DNA of 64,000 nt from Halobacillus litoralis (GTDB lineage Bacteria; Bacillota; Bacilli; Bacillales; Halobacillaceae), in the NCBI RefSeq assembly GCF_020524085.2, contig NZ_CP129016.1, positions 3,094,001-3,158,000 on the forward strand. Reading direction: 5' to 3'. Numbering within the stretch: the stretch's first letter is position 1; each line of letters starts with the position of its first letter. Below, piece by piece: positions 7,296 through 18,519 of this stretch. The notes below the pieces were generated by a model that worked only from the letters and a program-made list of their open reading frames with translations, made no database searches and had not been told where the DNA came from. The position numbers were made by a program, and so were the translations under genes.

Positions 7296-9350
7296 TTAAT
7301 ACGATACTTCCTCTTCTTTGAAGACTTGTCCGTCTCTCATTACTCGATAGGTTGCTGATTCACCAGGTTCAATAGTAAGAGTGATTTCGTAGGTTTTCGT
7401 CTCACTAATCGTTTCACTGATCACCGGTGTGTTCCCGTCTCGTTTTGCATCGTTCACATAAATCAATACTTCCTGACCCTCGGGTTCTGCCTGTTCTCCT
7501 TCTTGCTCCCCATCCCCTTGTCCTTCTTCCTCATTGTTCTTTGGTTCATAAGGAACTTCAATAGAAACGGTCTCATCTCTAGGAGGCTTTTGCTCAGGTC
7601 CTTTAGAAATTACTAAGTTTACGGTAGATTCTTGCTCTACCTCCGTTTCAGCAACTGGATCTTGACGAATCACATATCCTTCCCTTACCTCATCAGAATT
7701 TTGACGGGTCACTTCAACGTTTAAGTTGTTTCTATCTAAGTAATCTGTGGCAAACTTCTCATTTGCTTCCACTAAACTCGCAAGTTGCACTGTAGCAACT
7801 CCAGAACTTACACGAAAGGTAACTGTCGTCTCATCTGGAATGACACTCGTGCCAGGGCTTGGACTCACATGAGCAATAATTTCTCCTGCTGGTTGTTCCT
7901 CACTTGTCTGTTCAATTAAATCGATTCCACTGTATCCCTTACTTTCCAACTCTTCTTTTACTTGTTCGTAATCTTTGCCCGTATAATCCGGGAAATCCAC
8001 CCGCTCTTTTCCGTTGCTGAGATAAACGGTAATCTCTGAACCTTCTTTGACAGTCATTCCCGCTTCAGGATCCGTTTCGATGACATCGCCTTCTTCCACT
8101 TCATCAGAAAAACGTGTTTCTCTTTTTACAACCAAGTTTAAATCACTGAGTTCACTATAAGCCGTTTCATACTCTTCGCCTGCAAGATCAGGGATTTCCA
8201 CATCGGCTGGCTGAATGATTCCGGGGATCGTGAATAATGCCACTAGTCCCCCGATCAATAACAATATAATAACGGTAAGGATCCACAGCCATACTTTCCG
8301 CTTCTTCTTTTGCTTTTTATCAGCACTCGGTGTATCTGCAGGAGTTGTTTCTTTATAAGTTTTTGTCGGCGATGTCGGGGCTGTAGTGACAGGGTTATGA
8401 TCACTGGTATTAATAATCGTATCTTCATTGGGAGAGTCCCCATAGGCTTCATTTGTGATGACAGGGATGGCTTTTGTTTTTTCTTCATCTCCATCATCAG
8501 GTAATGTGAACACAGGTTCATCTGCCCGATAAGGCTCGAGAGAGGTTTCAATCTCATGTTCCATTTCCAATACCGATTCATACCGGTGAAAAGGATCTTT
8601 GGCCGTCGACTTCAAGACGATATTTTCGACACTTTGAGGCAGGTCGGCATTCCACCTTTTCAAAGAAGGCGTTTCATGCTGAAGATGCTTCAAAGCAATC
8701 GAGACAGGAGATTCCCCTGAAAAAGGAAGCCTTCCCGTCAGTAATTCGAAAAAAACAATCCCCAGTGAATAGACGTCGGATTTTTTGGTCGCCATCCCTC
8801 CCCGCGCTTGTTCCGGAGATAGATAATGAACAGAACCAAGCACAGAGTTGGTCTGAGTCAACGAAGTCGCACTGAGAGCCATGGCAATTCCGAAATCCGT
8901 CACTTTCACGTGACCGTAATGATCGATGAGGATGTTCTGAGGTTTGATATCCCTATGAACGATTCCATTGTCATGCGCATGCGCAATCGCTGATGCAATC
9001 TGTTTCATAATATCCACCGCTTCAGATACATCGATCGGGCTGTGCTGTTGAATATACTGCTTTAACGTCATCCCATCTACATACTCCATCACCATAAAAT
9101 AAATGTCGTCTTCTTCTCCAACATCATAAATGTTGACGATATTCGGATGAGAGAGACTCGTAGCTGATTGGGCTTCTCTATGAAAGCGGGCAATAAACTC
9201 CTCATCATTCCCGTGTTCCAGTCGCAATACTTTAATGGCGACATCCCTGTCTAGAATCGTATCGTAAGCAAGGTAGACATTCGCCATACCGCCGCCACCG
9301 ATCATCTCTTGTACACGATAACGGTCATTAAGGAGACGGTTATTCAACAT
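7296..9350 (-). CDS. prkC: Serine/threonine protein kinase PrkC with PASTA domains
   Basis: The 684-residue protein begins with a Hanks-type kinase domain (about 1-265) with GGGGMANVYLA, the lysine in VAIKVL, HRDIKPQN and DFG. An acidic linker follows, then one membrane span near residues 352-375, then three extracellular PASTA domains and a C-terminal beta domain. PASTA domains bind peptidoglycan fragments; PrkC acts in spore germination and cell-wall stress signalling. The start codon overlaps the prpC stop by one base (TAATG), so kinase and phosphatase are translationally coupled. Confidence 0.96.
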   Translation of the reverse strand: MLNNRLLNDRYRVQEMIGGGGMANVYLAYDTILDRDVAIKVLRLEHGNDEEFIARFHREAQSATSLSHPNIVNIYDVGEEDDIYFMVMEYVDGMTLKQYIQQHSPIDVSEAVDIMKQIASAIAHAHDNGIVHRDIKPQNILIDHYGHVKVTDFGIAMALSATSLTQTNSVLGSVHYLSPEQARGGMATKKSDVYSLGIVFFELLTGRLPFSGESPVSIALKHLQHETPSLKRWNADLPQSVENIVLKSTAKDPFHRYESVLEMEHEIETSLEPYRADEPVFTLPDDGDEEKTKAIPVITNEAYGDSPNEDTIINTSDHNPVTTAPTSPTKTYKETTPADTPSADKKQKKKRKVWLWILTVIILLLIGGLVALFTIPGIIQPADVEIPDLAGEEYETAYSELSDLNLVVKRETRFSDEVEEGDVIETDPEAGMTVKEGSEITVYLSNGKERVDFPDYTGKDYEQVKEELESKGYSGIDLIEQTSEEQPAGEIIAHVSPSPGTSVIPDETTVTFRVSSGVATVQLASLVEANEKFATDYLDRNNLNVEVTRQNSDEVREGYVIRQDPVAETEVEQESTVNLVISKGPEQKPPRDETVSIEVPYEPKNNEEEGQGDGEQEGEQAEPEGQEVLIYVNDAKRDGNTPVISETISETKTYEITLTIEPGESATYRVMRDGQVFKEEEVSY

Positions 9351-10111
9351 TATTCCGCACCTTCTTTCTCGTCGGAAGAAGGATCATGATGCACGACTGC
9401 AAGCGTAATGTTATCTTCCCCTCCACGCTCATTCGCTAGGTCGATCATCTGTTGCGTAAACGACGACCATTCCCCTTCAAATGTTTTCAATTCACTTAAT
9501 TCTTCATCGCTAACCTTATTTGTTAACCCGTCTGTGCATAAAAGGAGCCGGTCATCCTCTTCGAATCCCATCGTTTTCACATCGGCTGTCAAATCAAATT
9601 CAGTCCCAAGCGCCTTTAATAATACGTTTTTTCTAGGATGATGCTCAGCCTGCTCTTCGGTAATCTGACCTGATCGCACAAGTTCGTTCACGAGGGAATG
9701 GTCCTCTGTAATCACTTTGAAGCCATAGGCATTAGCAAAATAACAACGGCTGTCTCCAATGTGCCCGATTGTTGCAAATTCTCCTGTACACAACGCAACA
9801 ACGACAGTCGTTCCCATCCCTGCACATTCTTCATGTTCATTCGCATAGGTTTTAATCTCATTGTTCGCTGAAAGGACCGCTTCTTTAATCCATTTTTCTG
9901 CTTCATCAGGAGTCTCAATGAGCTTGGCTTCCTGCCATTTTTTATGTAAATGTGAAGTCGTCATCTGGCTGGCTATATCCCCAGCCTGGTGGCCGCCCAT
10001 CCCGTCGGCTACGATGGCAAGAACCTGGCCTGCGTCGTTTTTGAAAACCCCGCCGGCATCCTCGTTATGAATTCTGACTTTCCCCTGATCTGTCTCGTAA
10101 TAACCTATCAT
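9350..10111 (-). CDS. prpC: PP2C-family protein phosphatase PrpC
   Basis: The protein is about 253 residues and begins MIGYYETDQGKVRIHNED. It shows PP2C metal-binding motifs: VADGMGGHQAGD, GHIGDSRCY, DGLTNKVSDEE and GGEDNITLAVV. It removes phosphate from PrkC and its substrates. The start at 10111 follows AGGTGAG and gives the family N terminus; a longer frame to 10150 adds 13 unrelated residues. In B. subtilis rlmN precedes prpC, but here that gene is absent. Confidence 0.95.
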   Translation of the reverse strand: MIGYYETDQGKVRIHNEDAGGVFKNDAGQVLAIVADGMGGHQAGDIASQMTTSHLHKKWQEAKLIETPDEAEKWIKEAVLSANNEIKTYANEHEECAGMGTTVVVALCTGEFATIGHIGDSRCYFANAYGFKVITEDHSLVNELVRSGQITEEQAEHHPRKNVLLKALGTEFDLTADVKTMGFEEDDRLLLCTDGLTNKVSDEELSELKTFEGEWSSFTQQMIDLANERGGEDNITLAVVHHDPSSDEKEGAE

Positions 10112-10259
10112 GGTCTCACCTGCCTCATATTTATAACTTCGATTAAACATGGGTGTTCATTCTTAGGTGGTGTCCCTCTCATTGCCTTTATGGGAAGGGA
10201 TCGCAACATTTTGCTATCGCAGATCCCCCCATGGCTTTGCTTTCCATTTCTGTGGTGTC
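10112..10259. other. Short gap where rlmN would be expected
   Basis: The 148 bases between rsmB and prpC carry no gene and no recognisable rlmN remnant. They do hold an imperfect inverted repeat: GCCTTTATGGGAAGGGATCGCAACA, split here as two arms around 10172-10240, resembles the reverse complement of TGCTATCGCAGATCCCCC ATGGC. The function is unknown. Confidence 0.4.
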
Positions 10260-11606
10260 TCACTTCTTCTGTAATCGGGTCAAGAAAAATCCATCCGTAT
10301 CCCATTCTTGAGGAAAAAGCTGAAGGCCTGTTTCGGAAAGACCCTGTGAACCTTTGAGAGCTTCTGGAAGCTCTTCGAAAAATTCGGGGTCTACTTCAAA
10401 GTCCGGATGCTCTTCTAAGAAGTGCTGGACGGCTTCCTCATTTTCATGCCGATCGACCGTACATGTACTATAAAGGAGCTTCCCTCCATCCTTCAAGAGT
10501 AGGGCAACTTCTCTAAACAAATCATCCTGAATTTTTCTTAGGGAAAAAATATCTTCTTCTTTTTTATGGTATTTAATGTCCGGCTTGCCACGTAATACTC
10601 CCAGGCCGGAACACGGGGCATCCAGTAAGATACGGTCAAACGTGGCTGCTGCATGTTTTTCTCTCAGTTTCCTTGAATCTGCCTGTCCTGCTGTAATCGA
10701 GGTAAGTTGAAGCTGTTCAGCCTTTTTGCTTACGAGCTTCGCCTTTTTATCGTGAAGGTCGTAAGCAACGACTTCCCCTTCATCTTCCATCTTTTCAGCG
10801 ATATGCGTCGTTTTACCTCCAGGGGCACTGCAGGCATCCAGCACCGTCAATCCCTTTTCAAGATCCATCATTTCAGCTACAAGCATGGAACTCTGGTCTT
10901 GAACTGTCACATACCCTTCTTTGAAAAGAGAATGGGAGAGAATCGCTCCTTCATGTACAAGGAAGCCTTGAGGGGAGAGAGTACTCTCTTCCACTTTAAA
11001 TCCATCTTCCTGCAGCTGCCTCATCGCCTCTTCACGCGAAATTCTGAGCGGCTGGACTCTCAGCGACATAGGAAGGTGTTGATTGTTCGCTTCACACATC
11101 GCTTTTGTCGTTTCAAATCCGTACTGTTCGACCCAGCGATTCACGAGCCATTGAGGATGACTGGTTTCAGTCGCCATTCGCTCCACAGGGTCTTCAATTT
11201 TATCCAGGCTCTGGACTCCTTTGCGCTGGACGTTCCGAAGCACTCCGTTCATAAATGAAGAAATCCCTTTATGTCCGCGCTTCTTGGAGATTTCCACGGC
11301 TTCATGGATGATGGCGTGATCCGGCACTCTTTCAAGAAAGATCATCTGGTATACAGACATATAAAGCAGCCAACGGACCCATGGCTTTATTTTCTTCTGC
11401 TTGGCAATATAAGGCTGGATGGAATAGTGGATCAAATCCCTGCGTTGAAGGGTTCCGTATACGATTTCAGTTAACAGTGCACCATCCTGGCGGGAAAGTT
11501 TTTGCTTAGAAATTTCCCGGTCTAATAAAACGTGACTGAATCCGCCCTGTTCTCCAATTCGGGTAAGAAGATCAAGGGCTGACTCTCTTAATGCATACTT
11601 AGTCAT
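10260..11606 (-). CDS. rsmB: 16S rRNA (cytosine-967-C5)-methyltransferase
   Basis: From ATG at 11606 the protein has 448 residues. It has an N-terminal NusB-like domain, then a Rossmann methyltransferase domain with [16 protein letters not shown] (SAM site), [10 protein letters not shown] and YSTCTV, whose two cysteines are those used by m5C methyltransferases. This start gives the family N terminus ([14 protein letters not shown]) and overlaps the end of fmt by eight bases; an upstream in-frame ATG at 11654 lies inside fmt. Confidence 0.95.
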   Translation of the reverse strand: MTKYALRESALDLLTRIGEQGGFSHVLLDREISKQKLSRQDGALLTEIVYGTLQRRDLIHYSIQPYIAKQKKIKPWVRWLLYMSVYQMIFLERVPDHAIIHEAVEISKKRGHKGISSFMNGVLRNVQRKGVQSLDKIEDPVERMATETSHPQWLVNRWVEQYGFETTKAMCEANNQHLPMSLRVQPLRISREEAMRQLQEDGFKVEESTLSPQGFLVHEGAILSHSLFKEGYVTVQDQSSMLVAEMMDLEKGLTVLDACSAPGGKTTHIAEKMEDEGEVVAYDLHDKKAKLVSKKAEQLQLTSITAGQADSRKLREKHAAATFDRILLDAPCSGLGVLRGKPDIKYHKKEEDIFSLRKIQDDLFREVALLLKDGGKLLYSTCTVDRHENEEAVQHFLEEHPDFEVDPEFFEELPEALKGSQGLSETGLQLFPQEWDTDGFFLTRLQKK

Positions 11607-12546
11607 CCGTCTCACCCAGGCGTTCGCCGACCTGCAAGGACTGACCAGCTCCATTAATAAACGCCTGCCCGTCCATCTTTTTCTTTCCAGAAGGTTGAAG
11701 GGAAACGACTTTTACGGCTTTATTTCCGCCTGTTGTGACAAGAAAACCGTCTTCATCGATTCTTACAACTGTCCCAGGGGCTGCCTCAAAGGTATCTTCC
11801 ACTTTTTCAATCCACCAGACTTTCATAGGCTTGCCGTTCCAATACGTGTAAGCGACCGGCCATGGATGAAGTCCACGTACATGATTATAAACCGTTTGTT
11901 GATCCCTGCCCCAATCGATAAGCTCCTGTTCCCTTTTAATATTGGAAGCAAAAGTTACTTTGGATTCATCCTGCTCTTCCGGCGTGATATCTCCGCTCAA
12001 TAACTTCGGTAGCGTGTCCGCCAACAAGTCCGCTCCGGCAACAGAGAGTTTATCATGAAGCGTTCCTACATGATCATCGTCTTCGATCGGCACCGTCACT
12101 TTAGAAAGCATATCTCCTGCATCGAGACGTTTGAACATATACATGATGGTGACTCCTGTCTCTTTCTTTCCTTCAAGAATGCTGTAATGGATGGGTGCAC
12201 CGCCTCGGAATTCAGGCAGTAAGGATGCATGGACATTAATACAGCCATGTTTCGGCTCTTTGAGTAAAGCTTCCGGTAAAATTTGTCCGAAGGCAGCGGT
12301 TACGATCAAGTCGGGATCGTAAGCAAGAACTTCTTGATATTCTTCTTTGATTTTTTCTGGTTGAAATACTGGGATCCCGTGTTTTTCCGCCGCTACTTTG
12401 ACTGGAGGAGGGGTCATCGTTTTCTTTCTCCCTTTCGGTCGGTCCGGTTGTGTAATAACGAGGACAACCTCATACCCCTCTTCAATGATGCGGTCAAGGA
12501 CAGGTACGGCGAAATCCGGTGTCCCCATAAATGCGATTCGTGTCAT
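11599..12546 (-). CDS. fmt: Methionyl-tRNA formyltransferase
   Basis: The 315-residue protein has the formyl-transferase core with [18 protein letters not shown] (about 106-123), containing the catalytic Asn-His-Ser surroundings, plus the C-terminal OB-like tRNA domain. It adds a formyl group to initiator Met-tRNA. In B. subtilis the peptide deformylase gene def lies between priA and fmt; here only 22 bases separate them. Formylation therefore depends on a deformylase encoded elsewhere. Confidence 0.96.
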   Translation of the reverse strand: MTRIAFMGTPDFAVPVLDRIIEEGYEVVLVITQPDRPKGRKKTMTPPPVKVAAEKHGIPVFQPEKIKEEYQEVLAYDPDLIVTAAFGQILPEALLKEPKHGCINVHASLLPEFRGGAPIHYSILEGKKETGVTIMYMFKRLDAGDMLSKVTVPIEDDDHVGTLHDKLSVAGADLLADTLPKLLSGDITPEEQDESKVTFASNIKREQELIDWGRDQQTVYNHVRGLHPWPVAYTYWNGKPMKVWWIEKVEDTFEAAPGTVVRIDEDGFLVTTGGNKAVKVVSLQPSGKKKMDGQAFINGAGQSLQVGERLGETDD

Positions 12547-12568
12547 GACTTTGTTGCTCCCTTCTTGC

Positions 12569-14977
12569 TTACATCAGCTGATACGGTTGGAAATCCACCG
12601 TGATCTGCAAACCATTTTCTTGTTTCATTTCATCTTCGTAATAGTGCAATATCCGTTCAACGAACTTTCGCTGCTCAGGTTCCTTCTTGTATTTTATCAT
12701 GCATTGATAGCGATATCTATTATTGATCCTGGTGAGCGCAGAAGGAGTAGGCCCGAGGACATAAGATTGGTCGGAAAGCTTCTGCTGCATGAACATGGTG
12801 ATTTTCTGTGTCACTTCCTGCACTTTCAATTGGTTGGGGTGTGAAATTGTAAAAAGTGTCAAGAAGAAATATGGCGGATAGCGGAAAGCTTTCCTCAATT
12901 TCATTTCTTCATTGAAGAATTGTTCGTAATCATATTGGCTGGCAAGCTCAATACTGTAATGTTCCGGTGTATAGGTTTGGACGACGACTTCTCCGGGCTT
13001 CTCATGTCTGCCTGCCCTTCCGCTTACCTGGGTGAGCAATTGGAATGTTTTTTCTGATGCACGAAAATCAGGCAGGTTGAGGAGGGCATCGGCGGCAAGA
13101 ACACCGACAAGGGTCACGTTTCCAAAGTCCAGACCTTTAGCGATCATCTGCGTGCCGAGTAGGATATCCGCTTGTCCTTCTCCGAACTTTTTAAGCAGCC
13201 GTTCGTGGGCTCCTTTTCTTCTCGTTGTATCAACGTCCATGCGAATCACACGAGCTTCCGGGATCAACTCCTGAAGCGCCTCTTCCACTTTTTGTGTCCC
13301 TGTACCGAAATAGCGGATGGTTTTGCTCTCACATTCCGGACACTCTGTCGGCATTGGTTCTTCATGGGAACAATAGTGGCATTTCAGGCGATTCTGCCTC
13401 TTATGATATGTGAGTGCAATGTCACAGTGCGGGCACTCACTCACGTGACCGCAGTCCCTGCACATGACGAAGGTCGAATAGCCACGTCTATTGAGAAAAA
13501 GAACGACCTGCTCCCCACGGGAAAGCCTTTCTTCGATTTTTTCTTTCAGCGCGATTGAAAACATGGAACGGTTTCCACTATGAAGTTCCTCTCTCATATC
13601 AACGAGATCCACCGCCGGCATGACCGCTTCATTCATACGCTTCTTCATCGTCAACAGCTGATAATTGCCTTTCACAGCTCTGGCATAACTTTCAAGAGCT
13701 GGTGTAGCACTGCCTAAAACGACCGGACATTGATGAGTTTTTCCCCTTTCGATGGCGACATCTCTCGCATGATAACGTGTCCGGTCTTCCTGCTTATAAC
13801 TCGTTTCATGTTCTTCATCAATGATGATTAAGCCGATGTTTGTAAACGGAGCGAAGATGGCAGACCTTGCTCCGACCACGACCTGGACTTCCTTGCGCTG
13901 GATCTTCCGCCATTCATCGTATTTTTCCCCCGCAGACAAAGCACTGTGAAGGACGGCGACCTTTGAGCCGAATCTCCCTTTAAAGCGTTCAACCATTTGC
14001 GGAGTCAATGCAATTTCAGGTACAAGCATGATGGCTTCCTCGCCCTTATCAATCACTTCCTGAATGGACTGCAAATACACTTCGGTTTTTCCACTTCCGG
14101 TCACTCCATGAAGAAGAAAAACATCATGTATTTTTTCTTCGATGGTTTTAAGAATCGGCTGTATGGCTGTTTCCTGTTCTGTTGTCAAAGGGAAAGGTTC
14201 CGTTCGATCAAAGTCGCGATCACCGTAAGGATCCCTGAAAACTTCCTGCTTGAATTCACGAATCATTCCCTGTTCGATCAACGGCTTCAAAGAGGCAGGA
14301 GTTGTTGATAATAGATCCAAAAGCTTCTTCTTCTGTAAGGCTTCTGGGTATTCCAGGAAATACTCGACAATCGTGCGTTGTTTTTTAGCTTGCGGTGAAA
14401 GATCTTCCAGCTTTTCCTCAAGCTCCATTGGATTTAATTGTGGCTCCACCATCGTCATTGTTTTTTTCGTTTCCCGACTTTTCACTTCATAATGAACATC
14501 AACTTCCCCATCATTCATGTGTTTACGAAGGGTGTGGTAACCGATGCCCGATTGTTCAAACTCCTCAAAATCCACAACCGCACGCCCATCAAAAAATGCC
14601 TCAAGTTCAGAATCGAGCGGCTCTTCGGTGAGTTTCCATAACTCTTTACGATACTTGGCTTTCATGACTTGAGGGAGCATAACCTGTAGACAGGATATAT
14701 AGTAGCTCAACGTATTTTTAGATAACCATTTCCCGAGTTGAAGGAGTTCTTCGGTCAACGTAGGGATAACGTCAAGTACATCCGTTATTTTTTTTACGGA
14801 GGAAAAAGAACTCGTTTCTGAAAGAGAGATGACATACCCTAAGATCTTACGTGGTCCGAATGGTACGATGACCCGTACGCCTGGTTGAACAATTCCTTTG
14901 AACTTTTCAGGTATTTCATAATCGAAGGGCCGGTTCGTATTTTGTGAGGGTACATCGACAATGACGTTAGCAATCAA
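12569..14977 (-). CDS. priA: Primosomal helicase PriA
   Basis: The 802-residue protein has the PriA layout: an N-terminal 3'-DNA-end binding domain ([18 protein letters not shown]), the helicase with Walker [12 protein letters not shown] and IIDEEHE, and a zinc region with eight cysteines ([22 protein letters not shown]). The C-terminal helicase half has [14 protein letters not shown] and SGRAGR. It restarts stalled replication forks. Translation starts at TTG 14977, overlapping the coaBC stop by three bases (TTGA). Confidence 0.95.
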   Translation of the reverse strand: MIANVIVDVPSQNTNRPFDYEIPEKFKGIVQPGVRVIVPFGPRKILGYVISLSETSSFSSVKKITDVLDVIPTLTEELLQLGKWLSKNTLSYYISCLQVMLPQVMKAKYRKELWKLTEEPLDSELEAFFDGRAVVDFEEFEQSGIGYHTLRKHMNDGEVDVHYEVKSRETKKTMTMVEPQLNPMELEEKLEDLSPQAKKQRTIVEYFLEYPEALQKKKLLDLLSTTPASLKPLIEQGMIREFKQEVFRDPYGDRDFDRTEPFPLTTEQETAIQPILKTIEEKIHDVFLLHGVTGSGKTEVYLQSIQEVIDKGEEAIMLVPEIALTPQMVERFKGRFGSKVAVLHSALSAGEKYDEWRKIQRKEVQVVVGARSAIFAPFTNIGLIIIDEEHETSYKQEDRTRYHARDVAIERGKTHQCPVVLGSATPALESYARAVKGNYQLLTMKKRMNEAVMPAVDLVDMREELHSGNRSMFSIALKEKIEERLSRGEQVVLFLNRRGYSTFVMCRDCGHVSECPHCDIALTYHKRQNRLKCHYCSHEEPMPTECPECESKTIRYFGTGTQKVEEALQELIPEARVIRMDVDTTRRKGAHERLLKKFGEGQADILLGTQMIAKGLDFGNVTLVGVLAADALLNLPDFRASEKTFQLLTQVSGRAGRHEKPGEVVVQTYTPEHYSIELASQYDYEQFFNEEMKLRKAFRYPPYFFLTLFTISHPNQLKVQEVTQKITMFMQQKLSDQSYVLGPTPSALTRINNRYRYQCMIKYKKEPEQRKFVERILHYYEDEMKQENGLQITVDFQPYQLM

Positions 14978-16181
14978 AGATTTCCACTCTCCATCTCACC
15001 ACTAGCCATAAGGAGAATATTCTCAGCGAGGTCCTCTTTGCTCATCAAAGGGTATGCCACTTCTTCTCCTTTTTTGGTAATGACCAGCGAGGCATTGGTA
15101 TCCGTGCCAAACCCTACCCCCTCTTCAGAAACGTTATTGATGACAATAGCATCGAGGTTCTTTTTCTCCAACTTCTGTCTGCCATACTGCTCCACATCTG
15201 TCGTTTCTGCAGCAAATCCAACTAAGTACTGGTGTTCTTTTCGTTCTCCGAGTTCCATTAATATATCTTTCGTCCGTTCCATCTCGACGATATAATCCCC
15301 TGGTTTTTTCTTCATTTTTTGATCGTACGTCACTTTCGGACGGTAATCCGCTACGGCCGCCGATTTGATGACAAGGTCCTGATCAGGGTAAGCTTTCAGA
15401 ACTTCCTCATGCATTTCCTGTGCGGTCGTAATTTGGATGACATTTACTCCAACTGGAGGATCGAGGGCCACTTGTCCTGAAACGAGCGTCACTTCAGCGC
15501 CAAGCTGCTTGGCTTTTTTTCGCTAATGCATATCCCATTTTGCCTGTCGATGGATTGGTGAAGAAACGCACGGGGTCGATCTGCTCGCGTGTAGGACCGG
15601 CCGTTATAAGTACTTTTTTTACCATTGAGAGGTTGCGGTCGTTGATACTCTTTCTGAAGCACACCGACAATTGTTTCCGGCTCCTCTAAACGTCCTTTTC
15701 CTACATAACCGCAGGCAAGATAACCTTCGCCAGGCTCTATAAAGCGGAAGCCCCACTCATCAAGCTGCTTCAAATTCTTCATCACAGCCGGGTGACTGTA
15801 CATATGGACATTCATTGCAGGAGCAATATAAACAGGTGCCTCGGTTGCAAGTAAGGTTGTCGAGAGCATGTCATCGGCCAGACCATTCGCAAGTTTTCCA
15901 ATCACATTTGCAGTCGCGGGAGCGATTAAAAAGAGGTCCGCCCAGTCAGCGACATCAATATGCTGGATTTGAGAAGAATCTTGTTCATCGAAGGTATCGG
16001 TATAAACAGGCTGTCTAGATAATGCTTGAAAAGTAGTCGGAGCGACAAATTTTTGCGCGCTGTTTGTCATGATTACTTTAACAACGGCCCCTGCTTGGAC
16101 AAGTTTGCTTGTTAAAGCGGCTGCTTTATAGGCGGCGATTCCGCCTGATACTCCTAAGACGATCTTTTTTCCATTCAACAT
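14974..16181 (-). pseudogene. coaBC: Bifunctional phosphopantothenoylcysteine decarboxylase/synthetase, split by two frameshifts
   Basis: The CoaC half reads openly from ATG 16181 (GVSGGIAAYK, APAMNVHMY), and the CoaB half is open only from about 15492 to 14974. Between them two runs of seven A on the coding strand, at 15614-15620 and 15523-15529, each carry one base too many. Removing one A from each restores a continuous protein of about 401 residues, including [20 protein letters not shown] and [14 protein letters not shown]. subtilis CoaBC has about 406. The enzyme makes 4'-phosphopantetheine for coenzyme A and is normally essential, so sequencing error in the A-runs is more likely than true loss. 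Confidence 0.9.
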
Positions 16182-16221
16182 CTGAGAGACCCCTTTACTT
16201 GAAAAATGTTGTCACTAAAAC

Positions 16222-16272
16222 ACGTAGGAAAAGCCGCGCTGATTCAATTAAGAAGCGCGGCTTTTCCTACGT
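16222..16272. terminator. Long perfect hairpin between rpoZ and coaBC
   Basis: ACGTAGGAAAAGCCGCGCT (16222-16240) and AGCGCGGCTTTTCCTACGT (16254-16272) are perfect 19-bp inverted repeats around a 13-base loop. The T-run falls inside the stem, so a shorter GC stem followed by TTTT could terminate in either direction. It separates the yloC-rpoZ transcript from coaBC. Confidence 0.75.
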
Positions 16273-16285
16273 CGTTTCGATGTTC

Positions 16286-16513
16286 TTATGTGGTTTCTGT
16301 TCGTTCTTGGATTTCATCCGCTTCAATATAGTGCAATTTGCCATCGCGGATTTCTTCAAGCGCCACACCAACCTGCTGGTGGGATGTCGGATGATCGATC
16401 ATCGGCGCACTTCCTTGTTTCAATTCACGCGCACGTCTTGCAGATAGCGTAACAAGCGTATATTTGGATTTGATCTGTTTCTGTAGGGAATCAATGGATG
16501 GTTCTAACATCAT
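16286..16513 (-). CDS. rpoZ: RNA polymerase omega subunit
   Basis: The 75-residue protein carries the omega signature PSIDSLQKQIKSKYTLVTL and SARRARELKQG, with VGVALEEI later. Omega supports assembly and stability of RNA polymerase. Two ATG codons stand in tandem at the start (16513 and 16510); GGAGG is 10-13 bases upstream and the choice is open. It directly follows gmk, as in other Bacillaceae. Confidence 0.94.
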   Translation of the reverse strand: MMLEPSIDSLQKQIKSKYTLVTLSARRARELKQGSAPMIDHPTSHQQVGVALEEIRDGKLHYIEADEIQERTETT

Positions 16514-16515
16514 GA

Positions 16516-17408
<893 letters not shown>

Positions 17409-17487
17409 AGCTGACTCCTCCTTCTTCTGACCAAGCACTTTCTTGACTACCTCTATTATATGAAAAAACTAGGCATAAACACAATTG

Positions 17488-18369
17488 TTATTCAACATTT
17501 TGTACTTGTTCTTTCACCTTTTCAATTTCGCTTTTCAAATTCACAACCATTTCCGTCAGTTTGCCGTCATTGGATTTCGATCCGATTGTATTCACTTCCC
17601 GGTGCATTTCCTGCACAATAAAATCGAGTCTTCTTCCAACAGGCTCTTCCATGGAAAGGGTGTCCTCAAATTGGACGAAGTGGGACTGTAGTCTTGTCAA
17701 CTCTTCGGTGACGTCCCCTTTTTCTGCAAGCAAAGCGACTTCATGGAGGATTTTTGTTTCATCGGGCCTGATTTGTTCTTTGGTGTATTCTTCTACGCGG
17801 GTCCGAATCCTCTCTTTATACTCTTCGATTACCATCGGCCGCCTCTCGTCCAGGCTGCTCAGCCATGATCGGACTTTAGCGATGCGTTTTTCAAGATCTT
17901 CATACAGCTCCTGACCTTCTTTCGCCCGCATCTCTACAAGCTGTCTGGCAGCGTTATCCATGGCCTCTAATAAAGCCACCTTCAACTCATCCGTATCGTT
18001 TTCCATTTCTTTTTCCGAAAAAACGTAGTCTAACTTGGATACCATATCAATAGAAATATCCCCCGTCAAATCGTGGCGGTGCTGGATATCCTTCAAATGG
18101 GTGATATATTGATTGACAATTCCCCAATTAACATCGATTTTCTTTGCCACTAATTCTTCTGCTTCAATTGTTACAAAGATATCGATGCGCCCCCTTGCTA
18201 ACCGACTTTTGACGACTTGTTTCAGCCGCTCTTCCAAAAACAGCAAGGCGTGAGGCATCTTGGTTGTTATATCCAAAAATCGGTGATTCACCGATCGGAT
18301 TTCTACATGAATCTTTGATTCACCGGTTTCCACCGTACTCTTTCCATACCCTGTCATACTTTTTAACAA
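17488..18369 (-). CDS. yloC: YicC/YloC-type endoribonuclease
   Basis: The protein is about 293 residues and has the family opening LLKSMTGYGKS, the motif EIRSVNHRFLDI, and the C-terminal DUF1732 block ending GSKSNDGKLTEMVVNLKSEIEKVKEQVQN. Members cut RNA and take part in small-RNA turnover. TTG at 18369 is the likely start because AGGTGAT lies seven bases before it; an upstream GTG at 18381 overlaps that site. It heads the yloC-remA-gmk-rpoZ group. Confidence 0.9.
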   Translation of the reverse strand: MLKSMTGYGKSTVETGESKIHVEIRSVNHRFLDITTKMPHALLFLEERLKQVVKSRLARGRIDIFVTIEAEELVAKKIDVNWGIVNQYITHLKDIQHRHDLTGDISIDMVSKLDYVFSEKEMENDTDELKVALLEAMDNAARQLVEMRAKEGQELYEDLEKRIAKVRSWLSSLDERRPMVIEEYKERIRTRVEEYTKEQIRPDETKILHEVALLAEKGDVTEELTRLQSHFVQFEDTLSMEEPVGRRLDFIVQEMHREVNTIGSKSNDGKLTEMVVNLKSEIEKVKEQVQNVE

Positions 18370-18519
18370 TACGATCATCACCTATATGTAAAATGAATTC
18401 AACACCTATTTTAGCAAATGAATGGTTGGTGTTGCGAATGTTTGGCTTTACGTGATGAAAAATCTTAGAATAACGAGCTTTACTCATGCTATACTTCTAA
18501 CAGTAGAGAGGTGAAGACG

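Noticed and set aside
10108..10305. A 65-residue minus-strand frame between rsmB and prpC as a possible rlmN remnant
   Set aside because: It has no radical-SAM cysteine motif or RlmN C-terminal sequence and overlaps the rsmB end in another frame.
15523..15620. Programmed -1 ribosomal frameshifting in coaBC at A-runs
   Set aside because: Each run needs one base to be skipped (+1), which a -1 slip on AAAAAAG does not give, and coaBC is not known to use frameshifting.
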